Origin: Sinotaia quadrata
Lineage: Eukaryota; Mollusca; Gastropoda; Architaenioglossa; Viviparidae
DNA: 64,000 nt
Assembly (NCBI GenBank): GCA_028829895.1
Contig: CM054180.1
Span: forward strand, 88,165,135 to 88,229,134
Reading direction: 5' to 3'
Each line of letters opens with the position of its first letter. Positions within the stretch are counted from its first letter, which is position 1. Both the position numbers and the translations under genes were made by a program. This document shows positions 26,901 through 38,436 of the stretch, one piece after another. The notes below the pieces were generated by a model. The model was not told the DNA's origin and ran no database searches. It was given only the letters and a program-made list of their open reading frames with translations.

Positions 26901-28723
26901 GTTAAATAAAGTAGATGAATAAAGTTGTGACAGCAGAGACGTGACATAGATGATAGCAGTATGCTACAATGAAATTTCCCCTTGTTCCCTTTCTTGGTTC
27001 AAACCTCCCTTTGTGACATAAGTTGAAAATAAAAGATTCAACTGCACATGAGCATGGTATGAACAAGGGTGGTTATTGTTTAGTCATGAAGCTGTTAGAA
27101 TTTCTTTTGGGACTTATCAGTAATACTAATTGTTTTATAAAGATTTGGGAATGTGGTGTATTTTACTTTTTTACCTAAATCTGTGCTCATATCCTCACTA
27201 ATGTTAGGAAATTGGTGCTTGTTATCAACTCTCAAAAACTGTAGCCATGAGTTAACATGTTAATTGTTATGACAACTCACTAGTAAAACTAAAACTTAGT
27301 ACTTAGTAAAAGAATGGCAACAATGGGGGGGGGGGGGGGGGAGAATGATGACAACTGCTTATAAAAGTTATATTGAATATATAATAATAATACTTTAATA
27401 GGTTCTGACTATATTAGTATATATTTATTTTTGTCATAATAAGAAGAAATACTTTGGTTTTATTACTTTCTTTTTTAACATAATTGCAGTTTTTATTAAA
27501 ATTTTTTTTTACCTAATCTGTAAATCAGCCACTGTCACCTTGCTTATTTATTTTTTTTTTAAATATCGCTTTATGAAAGCCTATTTGTTATTTTCTGAGC
27601 TTGCAAGTGACATTTTCCACTAGCAAATTGTGAGCTTGCAAGTGGGATTTTCAAGGTTGCATTACACTCAGCAGTACATTACATTTCCATTCAAGAATTT
27701 CTTGCAAAGCACCTCATCAATGTGATCCCCTATATGCTATACTCATTTTACTTTAGCTCCCTGTTTTGAAAGGCTAAAAATTTGCAACTAATTTGCAATT
27801 CAAAGCACAATACAGAAACTATTAAAATATTAGCAATTCCTAAAGAAGCCTATCAGGAATGAATCTAGGAGTTGAAGGAATACTGGAATCAGTGTGTACA
27901 GTAGTCAAGGAGACCACTTGCAATCCATTTGAATACCAGGTAAGCTAATCAATAATCAGTAATCTATATTTCCAAATATTAATTTAGTCCTAAAACTTTC
28001 TGATCATACTGTGTACAATAAGAAATGGGATTTACAGTGTTTCGGAAATAGGATTCACAGCCAATCTATTCAAATAAGTTATTCACATATTAATAACTTA
28101 AAATAAGTTTACAAATTTCAATCAATGTGCATCAATCATTATTAGTATAGTATTACTATTAGTAATAAATCAACTAATTGTCCTGATGAAAGCTTTAAAT
28201 ACTAACTTTTGTAAATGTTTATGCATTGCATTATTTATAACCACAGTATACGTATTTAAAATTTCATGTTGCATCGATTAAAATGTGAGTTAGGCCTATA
28301 CTACTTTATTAGTGTTTATTATTTTAAAAGGGCTAAAAATACTAATTGAGTAAATAATACTAATTTATAAATTTGTTATGACAAAACATGATACCAGTAT
28401 GACATTTTTACCTTGGAACAACAGTAAATCAGTACCTCTATATAGTCTTTACCTGACTATGTTTATATTTAAAATAATATAGGCTAAATCTCTGTACAAC
28501 TACATACAATTTTGTCAAATCATTGAAGTTTTTACTCATAATTGTAAATGTTCTGCAACTGGATCGAACGAAAGAATAAAAAGACAAAATGTCTATAAAC
28601 ACTACAAAGAGGGTAAGAAATCTTTATATTCTTATATTGATCTGTAACCAATATATTTTACCTTTGACAGTTTTCAAATACGAATCCGCCAGTTGGAGGT
28701 TCGATGGCCAAAGCAGACGCCAT
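5861..28723 (-). CDS. PSMB7: Proteasome subunit beta type-7 (beta-2), partial gene, six exons
   Basis: This gene encodes the beta-2 catalytic subunit of the 20S proteasome core, the N-terminal threonine protease with trypsin-like specificity. Exons in transcript order are 28723-28662, 22259-22178, 19697-19600, 14335-14195, 11369-11254 and 5919-5861. All introns are GT-AG and all phases fit, giving 558 nt (186 codons). The N-terminus ([13 protein letters not shown]) and the propeptide junction ([10 protein letters not shown]) match the PSMB7 family as I know it. With mature Thr1 at precursor residue 40, Asp17 falls in GADTRATE (residue 56) and Lys33 in DKNCAK (residue 72), so the catalytic triad is intact. 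Family blocks [26 protein letters not shown] and [22 protein letters not shown] follow. The family is about 275 residues long, so roughly 90 C-terminal residues lie beyond position 1; I find no further exon at 1-5860. It diverges from the ARM/Tudor gene. The vertebrate immunoproteasome paralogue PSMB10 is the alternative identity but is unlikely in an invertebrate. Confidence 0.95.
6861..7168. repeat. Tandem duplication, about 157-bp unit, two copies
   Basis: Both copies run from CTACTCATCACTA through GTTAAAATGATTAAT, a GCAGCAGGA stretch and GTATGGCTAGC to ATAACCTGAATAATTAAT. The second copy differs by small deletions and substitutions. Confidence 0.85.
7379..7440 (+). repeat. Possible tRNA-derived SINE fragment
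   Basis: GTGGCTGAAAATCTACG resembles a degenerate A box, and GGATTCAAAATC about 35 bp later resembles a B box, spaced as in a tRNA. It could be a tRNA pseudogene or the head of a SINE. No cloverleaf with full stems can be drawn. Confidence 0.3.
8119..9926. mobile_element. Candidate non-autonomous element with GGGTTCCTGC inverted ends
   Basis: The left end GGGGTTCCTGCC (about 8120) is matched in inverse by GCAGGAACCCTG (9914-9925), and similarity extends inward (TTCCAGACC on both sides). CAGGGTTCC-type ends occur in hAT elements. I find no matching 8-bp duplication, so the boundaries are tentative. Inside, 8380-8700 and 9225-9530 are diverged direct copies of one another. Confidence 0.45.
8380..9530. 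repeat. Diverged direct repeat, offset about 850 bp
   Basis: Segments near 8390 and 9238 share AAGCTAATTATCT, CTTGTAGA, ATATATTCAA-type text, TTACAAT(C/T)GGACAAA and a GGTGGG run, in the same order. This points to an old internal duplication. Confidence 0.7.
9927..11253. other. PSMB7 intron 5, proximal part
   Basis: No gene is seen. A short (CA)n microsatellite lies at about 10247-10266. The remainder is AT-rich. Confidence 0.5.
11254..11369 (-). CDS. PSMB7: PSMB7 coding exon 5
   Basis: The exon is 116 nt, with acceptor CATGTAG and donor GTATAC. It encodes (R)[18 protein letters not shown] through [10 protein letters not shown], a strongly conserved core strand and helix block of beta-2 subunits. 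Confidence 0.95.
11370..14194. other. PSMB7 intron 4
   Basis: This is AT-rich intron with no recognisable exon, transposon end or array. The small open frames in it do not resemble any family I know. Confidence 0.5.
14195..14335 (-). CDS. PSMB7: PSMB7 coding exon 4
   Basis: The exon is 141 nt and encodes (Y)[20 protein letters not shown] through LLKQMLF(R). The acceptor is TTCAAG followed by TTGCTGTGG. That acceptor and the first exon bases are repeated several times in the adjoining intron, with a period of about 41 bp. The donor is GTATAA. Confidence 0.95.
14330..14599. repeat. 41-bp minisatellite copying the PSMB7 exon 4 acceptor
   Basis: CAGCAACTTGAAG, the complement of the exon 4 acceptor plus the first exon bases, occurs at 14330 (the real junction), 14411, 14524 and 14565. 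Near-copies lie at 14371 and 14452. Between them is the common text AACAATATGCATAATACTCA. The array is cut at 14600 by transposon copy 2 and resumes at 17328. Confidence 0.9.
14600..17327 (-). mobile_element. TIR transposon family, copy 2 (2728 bp, inverted)
   Basis: The left end TAGGAAGTCCCAT and right end ATGGAACTGCCTA match the inverted repeats of copy 1 with few changes. The flanks ATAATAC (14593-14599) and ATAATAT (17328-17334) are a 7-bp target duplication with one mismatch. 14600-15070 matches the right side of copy 1 in reverse, and 17030-17327 matches its left side (shared TTCTGAATTTTATTAT and CTGATTGGTCC). The coding region is absent. The interior (about 15.1-17.0 kb) is unrelated and may be a nested insertion. 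Confidence 0.85.
15362..17020 (+). mobile_element. Possible nested retroelement/LTR-like stretch
   Basis: This interior of copy 2 has higher GC content and different word use from its host element. A TATA-like GTATAAATATATA lies near 16219. At 16640-16680 the text CCCATGAATGTGAGT followed by GGATGGATGACTAACCA resembles 21680-21725. I could not find paired LTR ends or a clear target duplication, so this is tentative. Confidence 0.35.
17328..17440. repeat. Displaced remainder of the 41-bp minisatellite
   Basis: ATTCAAAATAGCAACTATCA, ACTCGAAACAGCAACTTAAA and CAACAATATG continue the array found at 14330-14599. Copy 2 of the transposon split the array. Confidence 0.85.
17441..19599. other. PSMB7 intron 3, proximal part
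   Basis: No exon or complete mobile element is recognised. A small duplication (GATTTACAACTG) lies near 18170-18215, and poly-A/T runs occur near 18.97-19.02 kb. Confidence 0.5.
19600..19697 (-). CDS. PSMB7: PSMB7 coding exon 3 (Asp17/Lys33)
   Basis: The exon is 98 nt, with acceptor TTGCAG and donor GTAAGT. It encodes [20 protein letters not shown] followed by [12 protein letters not shown] and the first two bases of a Tyr codon. It carries the Asp and Lys of the catalytic triad. Confidence 0.95.
20150..22090 (+). mobile_element. Retroelement-derived stretch with TATA box and purine-rich arrays
   Basis: The stretch has higher GC and CpG content than the flanking intron. It contains GTGTATAAAAGAGG (a TATA box, about 20480), an AATAAA at about 21746, a purine-only GAAGAGA array (20935-21060) and a roughly 37-bp array with AGAGAACAAGAAGAAA (21193-21345). 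It resembles LTR and untranslated parts of an LTR retroelement, and shares a motif with 16.64-16.68 kb. No gag/pol coding is intact and the ends are not resolved. The open frames here on both strands are low-complexity artefacts. Confidence 0.4.
21193..21345. repeat. About 37-bp tandem repeat (AGAGAACAAGAAGAAA core)
   Basis: Four units share GTGAGCAGAGAACAAGAAGA followed by AAGTAACGAACTAT with minor changes. They follow directly after a GAAGAGA-type purine tract (20935-21060). Confidence 0.85.
22178..22259 (-). CDS. PSMB7: PSMB7 coding exon 2 (propeptide and catalytic Thr)
   Basis: The exon is 82 nt with a TTAG acceptor and a GTAGGT donor. It encodes the end of the propeptide and [12 protein letters not shown]. 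Autocleavage is expected between Gly39 and Thr40, leaving Thr as the nucleophile. It ends in phase 0. Confidence 0.95.
22260..28661. other. PSMB7 intron 1
   Basis: The intron is 6.4 kb with no recognised exon or transposon. It contains a 67-bp-spaced duplication at 26102-26205 (CACATCTAACCAATTATCA type), a duplicated GAGCTTGCAAGTG near 27597-27645, and a run of 17 G at 27325-27341. Confidence 0.55.
27325..27341 (+). repeat. Poly-G run of 17
   Basis: An uninterrupted G homopolymer lies in the first PSMB7 intron. It can form a G-quadruplex and may also be a sequencing or assembly weak point. Similar runs lie at 36129-36142 (14 G after a T run), 49482-49493 (12 G) and 60791-60802 (12 C). Confidence 0.9.
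28662..28723 (-). CDS. PSMB7: PSMB7 coding exon 1
   Basis: The start ATG is at 28723-28721 in a good Kozak context (A at -3, G at +4). The exon encodes residues 1-20 plus two bases of codon 21 and ends at a GTAAAA donor. The reading is [20 protein letters not shown](R), the typical beta-2 propeptide start. Confidence 0.93.
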
Positions 28724-28941
28724 GTTTATACAGTATAATAGTAAAGCATGGAATTTGTAGAAATAAATCTATTGGCTGATAAAGTGTTGGCTCACCAAAT
28801 CAAAAATCTTGAAGAGCTCAAACCTAAATGATAGAAACAAAGCGCTTGAATTTCCGATTGAGCGGCGGAAGCCGGAAGCGCCCCCTACACTCAATCAATC
28901 AAACCGATTGAGCGGGATTTTCGAGTATTTGTTATGAAACT
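28724..28941. promoter_or_regulatory. Bidirectional promoter between PSMB7 and the ARM/Tudor gene
   Basis: Only 218 bp separate the two divergent start codons. The stretch is locally GC-rich compared with the surrounding AT-rich sequence. It holds a 12-bp direct repeat, CCGATTGAGCGG, at 28854-28865 and 28904-28915. Between the copies lies GGCGGAAGCCGGAAGCGCCC, with two GGAAG cores resembling ETS-family sites and a GC-box-like run. No canonical TATA box sits at a fixed distance from either start. Divergent housekeeping promoters with ETS-like sites are common in animals; promoter function here is inferred from position and motifs. Confidence 0.6.
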
Positions 28942-29424
28942 ATGTTATCTAATGCCATGTCCATGGCTACAAAAGATGTTTTTCTTGAAGAACCTATTAT
29001 TATGCACCTTCTATCATTTATCAAAGGTTCACACCCTCCTATGGTCAAATCGGCTGCAATGTATATGTTAAAAGACTTGTTTCAACAATCTCTCAATCCC
29101 CGGAATGTTGCACTTAGCATTGGTGAAGGCCTGCTTTTCGTCCTCTTGGAAATTTTGGGAAAAGATTTTAATCCTCAAGACGAAAGCAATGATGTTACAT
29201 TGTACTCACTGTCTATGGAGATACTTTGGTTTATAACTTCTTTACCTTTTACAGAACATAGACCTCTTATCTCTCAGATTGCCATTCGCCATTTGACTGG
29301 GTTTTGTAACATACAGAACCGTTTTTATCAGTTTTCACCTTTATTTACTTTAAAGCTGAAAGAAACTCTTCAAAATAAATCCTGTCGTCTTCACAGTATT
29401 TTTGTTAAGTCAGTTACACCCATT
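28942..29424 (+). CDS. ARM/Tudor gene coding exon 1 (N-terminal ARM-like helices)
   Basis: Residues 1-161 lie in this exon, which ends in phase 0 at ATT/GTAAGA. Alternating leucine-rich helices (for example IIMHLLSFIKG and GLLFVLLEILGKDF) resemble armadillo/HEAT folds. The open frame runs on to 29580, but the tail after the donor is low-complexity and hydrophobic, and the next exon joins exactly at the donor. Confidence 0.83.
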
Positions 29425-32400
29425 GTAAGATTTCTTTTATGCTTTCGTATATATGTGTGTGTGTGTTTTATTTTTCATTTTAATTCACTGCCACCATCAT
29501 CATTAATTTGTTTTACTTTGATATATTTTATACATCACATTTGTTACAACTTTACAAAAGTACAAGGTTGGTCAGAGTAAATTTTTCAGTTGCAGTTGTT
29601 TACAGTAAAAACTGCTTTATTAGTAGTAGTACATCGATAAAAAAATTGAATTAAACTTTCAGATTTATTATAAAAAGTAAAAGACTACAATTTTAGAAAA
29701 AATTATCAGAAAAAGTTTTATTTTTTTAAATTATAAAATGTCTTTAAAAGATGTGGAGTGATTATGGCAAAATATTTTATTGATTACTTTACAGCAATTG
29801 TAATTTGTATTTGGCCTATGCATTTATTTTTAATATTACAGAATTACCAATAAAATACTAGTTCATGTGCATCATTTTTTTTTTTGTTGATAGGCCTACT
29901 GCTAACTCGATTTTAACTGCCTTAAAAGTTCATAATTATTTGTGCCCACTGCCAATTATTTCTTCATTCAATATGAAATTTCTTTAAATTGCATATGCTT
30001 GAAAACACAAAAACATTTTCTTTCAACTCTTGTTTTCTATTTGATTTTACCATGAATACTGGATTTAACTATTTTTTATTTTAAATAATTGTTTTAAAGT
30101 TGGACAACACAGAGTTTATTTTTTTAAATCTTACAAATTTTTACTTCTAATAATATCTATTTCTCACCCGCATTTAAAAGAATCTGCCATTAAGTTAATG
30201 ATTAACAATAACATATCTTTTTTTTTTTGTTGTATTTTTAATTGTTAAAATTACCTTCTGCAAACTGAATTTGATATAAAAAATCCTGCTATCTAACATT
30301 ACATTGCTTTTTTTATTTATTTCAGAGTAATGTTCATTGTTAATTATTGTTTATTTAAATAAATCTCATTAATCTGACAAGTTATTACTTTCTAATAGTA
30401 ATACAGTATATCTCTTTTCTCCACTCATATTTCTATAAAGGATCAGTAAAAATAAACATATCGGGATTTTTTGTATTTTTAATTCTATAAATTACCTTCT
30501 GCATACCTAATTTAATGAAATCTCACTGTCTAACATTACAATTTACATTGCTTTTAATTTTTCATTTATTTCAGAATAATGTCAGTATATTCTATTATAA
30601 GTATTAACCTGTATCAAATTGTTAAAAACTATATGAGTAAGATTTTACATAGACAATGTTTGCAACTTTTTAAAAGTATTATTATATCTTGTACAGTTTG
30701 ATTATTGTAAATTGAAGACATACAGTTTAACAATATATCATTCATCATTAATTAAAGATTGTGTTAGTTGTTACCTTTCTTAATGACTAACTTTGAATGG
30801 ACTGAAAATGTGAAATAGCAGTTTTGTCTGAGACAGTGAACCAGTAGCAAATTAATTCAGTGAAATTAACAAACTTTTAAAATAGACATCACTATCCAGA
30901 TCAGTTGAAACAATAATCTTTCTCAGTATTGTTATTATTTGGTGGATCTGTATATCAGTGCTCTGTATCCTTAAATCTTTTGTTTTTTCATCCTGAGCAT
31001 GTCTGACAATCCTAAGCTATTGAGAAGATGTGTCAGAAAAATCTCACTTGGGGTTAGTCTTGGACCGCATGAATCATTGAATGATGGCACTTAAACTTTT
31101 CAACCACCTACCCACCTTCCTCAGAATCAGATCAACCACTATATTATTTATTCATAGATACTTATAAGTTATATGATTGACAAAAATGATATTTCAGTAA
31201 ATTGACTAAATAGTAACCATTTTTTAATATTCTATCACAATATGACAGACATAAGAAATATGCTTTTTGAAATTTGAATCGGTCATCCTACTATATAAAG
31301 TGCTAGGATGTCTGCTGTTCTGAAGCCTGTGCACTGGCTTGATCATTGCAACTCAAGAGACCCCACTCTGAATAAATAATTGTTCAACCAGGTTTATCCA
31401 TATGATCACTTGAGAAACCAAATAAAATGTTTAGTGCACAGTCCTTTCAGAGGAATTCTGAACAATTGGCACAATAATCCAATGGACATTTAATAATATT
31501 TCTATAACTGGATCCATCTTCCTGTAGGAAAATTGACTCCTGATAAGTAAACAGTTCATGAGGTCATGGATCAGCAGCAATTACATCAGGCTTGTGATGT
31601 CATTTAAATTATTAACAGATCTGAACAGGGAAAACCATTGAATTGTACCAATTTAGCATTCACTAAAATGTAGTTTACAAAGAAATATTTTCCATGTAAG
31701 TACGTGAAACTAATGTGATTGGGATTTAATGAAATCCAACAATTCAAAAGTTAAAATAAAAACACATGCATCTGTTGATCCTGTCAAACAATGGGTTTCT
31801 TTTTAGTATATTATTTGAGAATTAAATTCAGTTACCTCCTACAAATCTCTCAGCGTCCTCTTACATTTAATATCTGCTTTATTTAGTCTGTTTTCCTTGG
31901 GTCCAATCTTGTTGAATTCACCAAAAATTATATATTTATTATTTTTAAAGTTGACTTTTGCCAAGAGTCTAAGTGATACAAGAAATTGCCCCAGGCTTCA
32001 AATCAGACATATAGTGAATTTGAAGTATTTTAGGCATTCCCAATAAAAAATAGCTCATCCTTAAAAGTGGTTAGTGATATCAATTTTCTTTTGAGGAAAC
32101 AAACCAAACACTACCACAAGACAACAAAACTGGTACCATTTTGTGCATTTGGTTGGCCCAACCATAATCATTAAATGAAGAATGCAAGAAATACTACTGC
32201 ATATCTATTTCAACTAAAACAAAAGCATGACCAAACTATCCATTGGACATAAAATAATGCCTTTGTACTATTTATAATTTTACAAACTCTGTAACTGCTA
32301 ATATTAGTATTGGGTAATTGTAACACAGAGAACACAATTTATATATATATATATATATAATTTTAGTTCCTGTAAAGAATCTCACATTTTTATTAGATTA

Positions 32401-35400
32401 AAATTGTTCCCGTGTATTCATTCTTTTAATAAAGATAAATGTGGAGGTGCTTACATAATTTAATCACTTGAAGGAGGAAGGCTGCAATATTATAGCTAAA
32501 TTACAGACACCAAAGAACAGCCATAATGTTTCTTTCTTGAGTAAAAACTAGTAGACATAGCAATTATAATCATTGTCAAGGTTAAATGATTGTCTTAATA
32601 AATGTTTCCTTCTCAGTGGAAACTATGTCTAGTAAACATAATAATTGTCACGGTTAAAAGATTATCTTAGTAAATATTTCTTTCTTGAATGGAAACTGTC
32701 TAGTAGACATAGTAATTGTAATCATTGTCAAGGTTGAATGATTTAATTTGTAACAATATCTCCTTGAGGTCTTGAAAACTTAAAATAGGTGATCAAATTA
32801 TTTGTGTAAATAGGTAGAAATTAATTTATTTCATGATTTTCATGTTATCTTGTATGACCTGAACAAGTTTGGAACATTTGTGCTGAGATGTTTTTTTACA
32901 GGACTCGTGGTGTGAAATACAAACAATTTCTTTCTTTTATTTTATAACTAAATTTTTAAAAAAAATGTTTGGTTAGTAAAATGTATTGCCTGTTGTCATT
33001 GCCTTAGACTGGTGCTTGCAATCACTGTGAGTTCTAGTAATTATCTTTAGGAAAGATGAAACACAATTAATACTATTAGTTCTTGTTTCAGGCACAAGAT
33101 CTGCTGCTATGTGCATATTTAATTAGCTAGCTTTGATGTGATGTACATTGGATTGAGTCTTTTCTTGCCTCCATATAGATTTGTCAACTAAAAAAAAAAA
33201 AAAACACCCGAAAATTTAGATCTATTTGTAAAGATTGCTTACCATCCTAATGGATATTTTAGGGTTATTTCTTATTACATTTTCTATTACAAGCAGTTAA
33301 TAAATTTTCATTTAAAAATTTTAATGTATTCTTAAAATATTTACATTGTGCTTTTAATCAAGGAAGTTATTAATAGCAATTAGAATTAACTAGTCAGTTT
33401 TTATCAACGAACACAAATTTTATCCCTTGGTAACATAATTTTGAGGTTACTCTCAATTTGCAATTCCAGAAATATTTTCATTCCACACCAAAAATAACTA
33501 AATATTACTAACTGTGTGTTATTTTCAGCTGCATGTTAATAAACTGATTTTTATAGTCTGAAATTTGAAAGCATAATATAATATTTTAATATTACAGTAC
33601 ATTTTATTCATATTTTTATGATGATTGTACTTCTAACACTTTTCATGCAGGCTGTATTTTATGCAATTCTTTTCCAGATGTAAATATGTACAGCATAACT
33701 TTTAATAATTTACAGGTGTGACCTCGTTATAGCTAGTATAGAGCACTTTACTTCCAGGAAAAGTAACATTTTTTAAATCTTTACAAAAGATTCATAAGGA
33801 AAAAGCACTATAAGAATCACTATGCAACATTAGTAGATGCAAAAGCCAAAATATTATTTTAGATGAGCATTGTATTGCTTATTGCAATGAGTCTCTTGAC
33901 TGTTCAATCATATTGACAGCATACACTGCCTCAGATACTTATGAAGCACATTAATTGTGTTCTAATATTATTCTTAACCAAAGCATATCCTGCCTTTCAG
34001 GAAATGTGTTCATTTGTTCCTAAATACTTTCCAGAAATATGGTGAAAAATTTGGTTCAAAGGAGAAAATATTCTAATCTATAAATCACTAGATAGTGGTC
34101 TGCTAATCTACACGTCAGTAAATAATGGCCTACACATTCATAAAACGTCAGTGGCCTATACATCCTATTAAATTACAAATCAGTTGACAGTGGCCTATAC
34201 ATCTTACTAATTTAGACAGTGGCTTGTATTAATCTGCAAGCCTGTAGACTGGCCTACACATCATACTAAATCCACACTTTAGAAGACAGCCTAATACATC
34301 ACACAAATCTTCAGTTTGACAGACTGGCTTACATATCATAATAATCCACAAGTTAGAAGACAGTGGTCTATATTTACTGATGTTTAAGGTGTAATATATA
34401 ATTAACATGATATGAATAGCACATGCCAGTTACACAACTAATTAAAACACTATAGTGTTTTTGCTGTCACGCTGGAAATATAATAAAATTGCTAAGGTAA
34501 TTCATTTTCTGTTAGCAGTACATATATTGATATACATGTATGTTTACATATGAATTCAAACTGCAAGTTTGTACATGTATTGATATTAATGTATTCTTAT
34601 TTTCTAGAAGCATGTTTAATCTCAGGAAGAAGGTTATATTTCTGTGACTTAAATTAACAGTGTGCAGATCTTTACATTTCTGGCCAAGTAACATAAATTA
34701 ACAGTATGCTAATCCTTATATTTCTGGTCATGTAACATAAATTAACAGTATACTAATCCTTTTTCTGGTCAAGTAACAAATTGACAATATGCTAAGTGGT
34801 CAGTTACTTTAAATTAACATTATGCAATTCCTTACATTTCTGTTCATGTAGCATAAATTGACAGTATATGATAAACTTGTTCGGAGTAAATGTATTGTAT
34901 GTACAGAGAAGAAACAAAAGACAAGTGTGTGTGTCTGGATATTGTTTCTGGTTATGTGCTTTTTGTTGTTTTTTTAAATTTAAGAATAATTTGAGCATGT
35001 AAGTATATTTCTAACCAGGAGAATGTATTTCTGTTGAACATTTAATATTACTATTATTGTATATTTGCAAGTATACCACATGGATTGTTTTTTTTAAAAA
35101 TTAAGTAAAGCTAGTTCAACTTCTATGTACACACACATGCACACACATCCCTCAGAAAACATAATGATCTGAGTAAATGCATGCTAGTCAAAAATAGTTG
35201 CTAGTTAAAAATAATAACAAAATATGCCGTATTTTAAATCCTAGTATTGTCTTAGAAAAGTTATACATGTATATAGTTCTGCGTGCATATATAGTTTCTA
35301 TTTCTATACTGATGGCACTGTATTTAAGTTCTGCTAGGATGATTGTTCTTCTTGCTTAATGATTCAGTATTATGTTATATAATGTTTAAGTCAATGTCTT

Positions 35401-38400
35401 GAATAAATAAATACTTTTATTCCTGTTTTAATACATTTAAAATGTAAACTATAACTAAATCAATCTGGCATTTGTGTGAAATATTAAATTTAAGGTTAAA
35501 ATGTTAATGCTTACAGGCATATTTTTTGTTCAGTATTAAATATTTAATATAAACTGTTTTAAAGACATTTAATTCGTAGAAATATTTATTAATATGTCCT
35601 TTATTTCAGATCTATATATTGTATTTATTAGGTTGTTAGTAGTGCTGTCATAAAGCAAAGTACTACTAGTGATATATTATTTTAATCTGATTTAATTTCA
35701 TGAATAAATTAAAAAATAATCGGAATTAAGCTAAAGCGTATCACTGATTTGTCAACTCTTATGCATATGTACATATATAATTCAACTAGAAATCTGCACA
35801 CAAAAGTGACATAAATAACTTAGGATCATTTTAATCCTCAAAAACTGGAAAATCCTTGTACTTTTCTGTTTTAATTGTGAAACAAAGACAGTGAATTATT
35901 TTAAAGTCTATAAATAATCCTTGTAGTTTTCTGTCCAGTTTTAATTGTGAATGAAAGGTGAGTATATTCTTCAGGCTGAAAATAAACACTGTAATATACT
36001 ATGAGCACGAACAAACTGGATGATGATGCATTATAGATTAATCGGTAGTTGGATCAAACTATTTCAAATCCAGGAGTTTCAACATTTTAAAATCTAATAC
36101 TAATGGCAGTTAAGAGAATTTTTTTTTTGGGGGGGGGGGGGGAATCACATTTCAGTTAGGATCAAATTGCACAAATACAAATTCATGCAGTCTTTTCAAA
36201 GGCTTACTGTGATGAACATAGTAGTAAAACTTTCCCTTTCAGGTATTGTACAAGAAACCAAAATTTGAACTTTTTGAGGGGAACAACCACAGGGAAGCCA
36301 GTGACTTGTCATGATTTATCCTTGACAGTTTGAGATATGACTAATTGCTTCATAATTAGCAAGTAAAAATAAATCATTCTTAAAGAATTATCCTTATGTT
36401 TCCTGTCCATTCACAGTAACTTAGCCATAATTTCTGTTTGTAATTTCTCTATTGTGCTATATAGTAAAGCTGAAACTATACTTTTGGTTTGCAATGTCAA
36501 GCTGTACATTTAATATGCATTATTTAAAGTTTTCTATAAAACTTTCAGTAGTTAGGTACATTGTATATGCATTATTTAAATAGAAAAACAATCATTCAGT
36601 AGTTAGGTACATTGTTTATTAAATCTGTTAAAATACAATTTAAAAATATTCTTGGGTGAATTCATTGCGGCGCATAAACAATTTTAACTGCACATCTTTG
36701 GGAAAACTGGGTAGTATGAGAAGTAGGTGCTGGCCCTGCATGTGTAAGGTTTTAGGGTTCAAACCACTACTCTTGGGAGCTTTTCCAACCAATATAGGCA
36801 CCCCCTAATTCAGGATTGTTGAACATCACATTAGATTGTAAAATGTTTATAAAGCATTAATATGTATTACTACTATTATTATGTAATTTTACTAAAGTGA
36901 AATAAATTCGCTAATATTTCCATTTTAAAATCATTACACAATTGCAACAAGAAAATTTACAAACTTACATTGAATTTTTTAATAGAAATAGACTAATTAG
37001 TAAAAGGAAATGACATATTTCAGGTAACTATCTTCTAATCGCTATACTCACTTGAACTTAAAAATTACATATTTTGCACTTGGGTTACAATTCCATTTTT
37101 AGTACACAGAAGAACTTGAAAATGAACAATTAAAATATATTATTTACTTGAAAAATTTAATATAACATTTTATTAAAACATGCTTTTTTTGTTTTGTTTC
37201 AGGTCATGAATGACTTAAGTTTCTATAACCCAACTGTTGCCAAACATGCAGAGGTAACTCAAATACACTACTGTGATCTGCAGGCAATGGATGACATTAA
37301 GTTTGTAGAAAGGCATTTTATCAGACAGCAGCTAGCATGGCCTGCACTGACTCTAGATTCAGACTTGGAAGATTCGTCTTTTCAGTCAATTCCTGCTTTA
37401 GCAAAATCTGCTATCAGAGAAATGGTGATCTTGGGAGCTACAGAACAGACTCAGTCCAGTATGGCATGTAATTGTAAAGTGCAGTCTAACTATTCTTCAG
37501 GTGTACAGTCAACTCCAGAATCCAGAGATGTGTATTATGTGCGCATGATCGGTGGCAGCTACTTTTGGGGTCATGTAGGACAAAACTCTGTGGCTTCAGT
37601 AATCTTTATCAATGATCGTTTATCAAGTGCACTTGCAAATTTAAAAAATATTCCTGCCAAGAAGGAGGAAGTTGTTGCTGTGGTTTTGAAAGTTAAAGGG
37701 GTTGATAGTGACTATAATATTTTTCGAGGAAAAGTGTTGGAACATGAACATGATACGGTAACAGTCTTTGCCCTAGACTTTGGCTTTATCAAGATAGTTA
37801 AAGACACTCAGATATTTGGGCTTTCAGGCTCTCTATCCACATTGTCCAATATTCCATCTCAGGCTAAAGTTTGTTGCCTGTCAGGTCAGTAGATAGCTAT
37901 TCTTTGCATAATTTTTGTATGTATAGCACGTTGTGACTAATGAATAGAAGCCATGATGTAATGAGATGGTTGTTCATGAATAATACAGTATCCAAATTTA
38001 AATTATTTGTGACCTCAGAGTTTGAACACATTACACATTTGTAGAGGTCAGTTAAATGTATTAATATATAGGAAAAAAAGCTTTATATAATTGTACGAGC
38101 TTGACATTTAGGATTTAAAATGCTCAACAAGAGTTTAAAAAATTATCCTGAAAGGAGATCAAACAATATATAATTATATCCCAAATTATATTTAACCTTT
38201 GCTGTGTGGATAATAATATTTCTGTCAATCCACAGAAAGTCTGGTTATAAATATAAACTATGCTATAATAGTGAAGAGGGCTAGTCATTCTATTCATATC
38301 TATTACATACCTATATATGTATTATACTTTATAGTTATGCTTTTCCATTATAGAGGCTTCTTGCAGAGGACATCTTAGGATTGCTGAAAGTGTATAGATG

Positions 38401-38436
<36 letters not shown>

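Larger units (their letters stand above)
29425..37202. other. ARM/Tudor gene intron 1
   Basis: The intron is 7.8 kb with no recognised exon. It carries several short arrays, listed separately: 30211-30590, 32525-32755, 34080-34375, 34620-34870, 35833-35955 and 36525-36622. A TA microsatellite lies near 32340. A GGTTCAAACC B-box-like word (36756-36765) may mark a degraded tRNA-derived SINE. Confidence 0.55.

Noticed and set aside
29425..29580. Extension of exon 1 as an open frame to a stop at 29580
   Set aside because: The sequence after GTAAGA turns into a hydrophobic, low-complexity read with a TG repeat; exon 2 joins exactly at the donor.
36700..36800. tRNA gene suggested by GGTTCAAACC
   Set aside because: Only a B-box-like word is present; no A box at proper distance and no cloverleaf stems.
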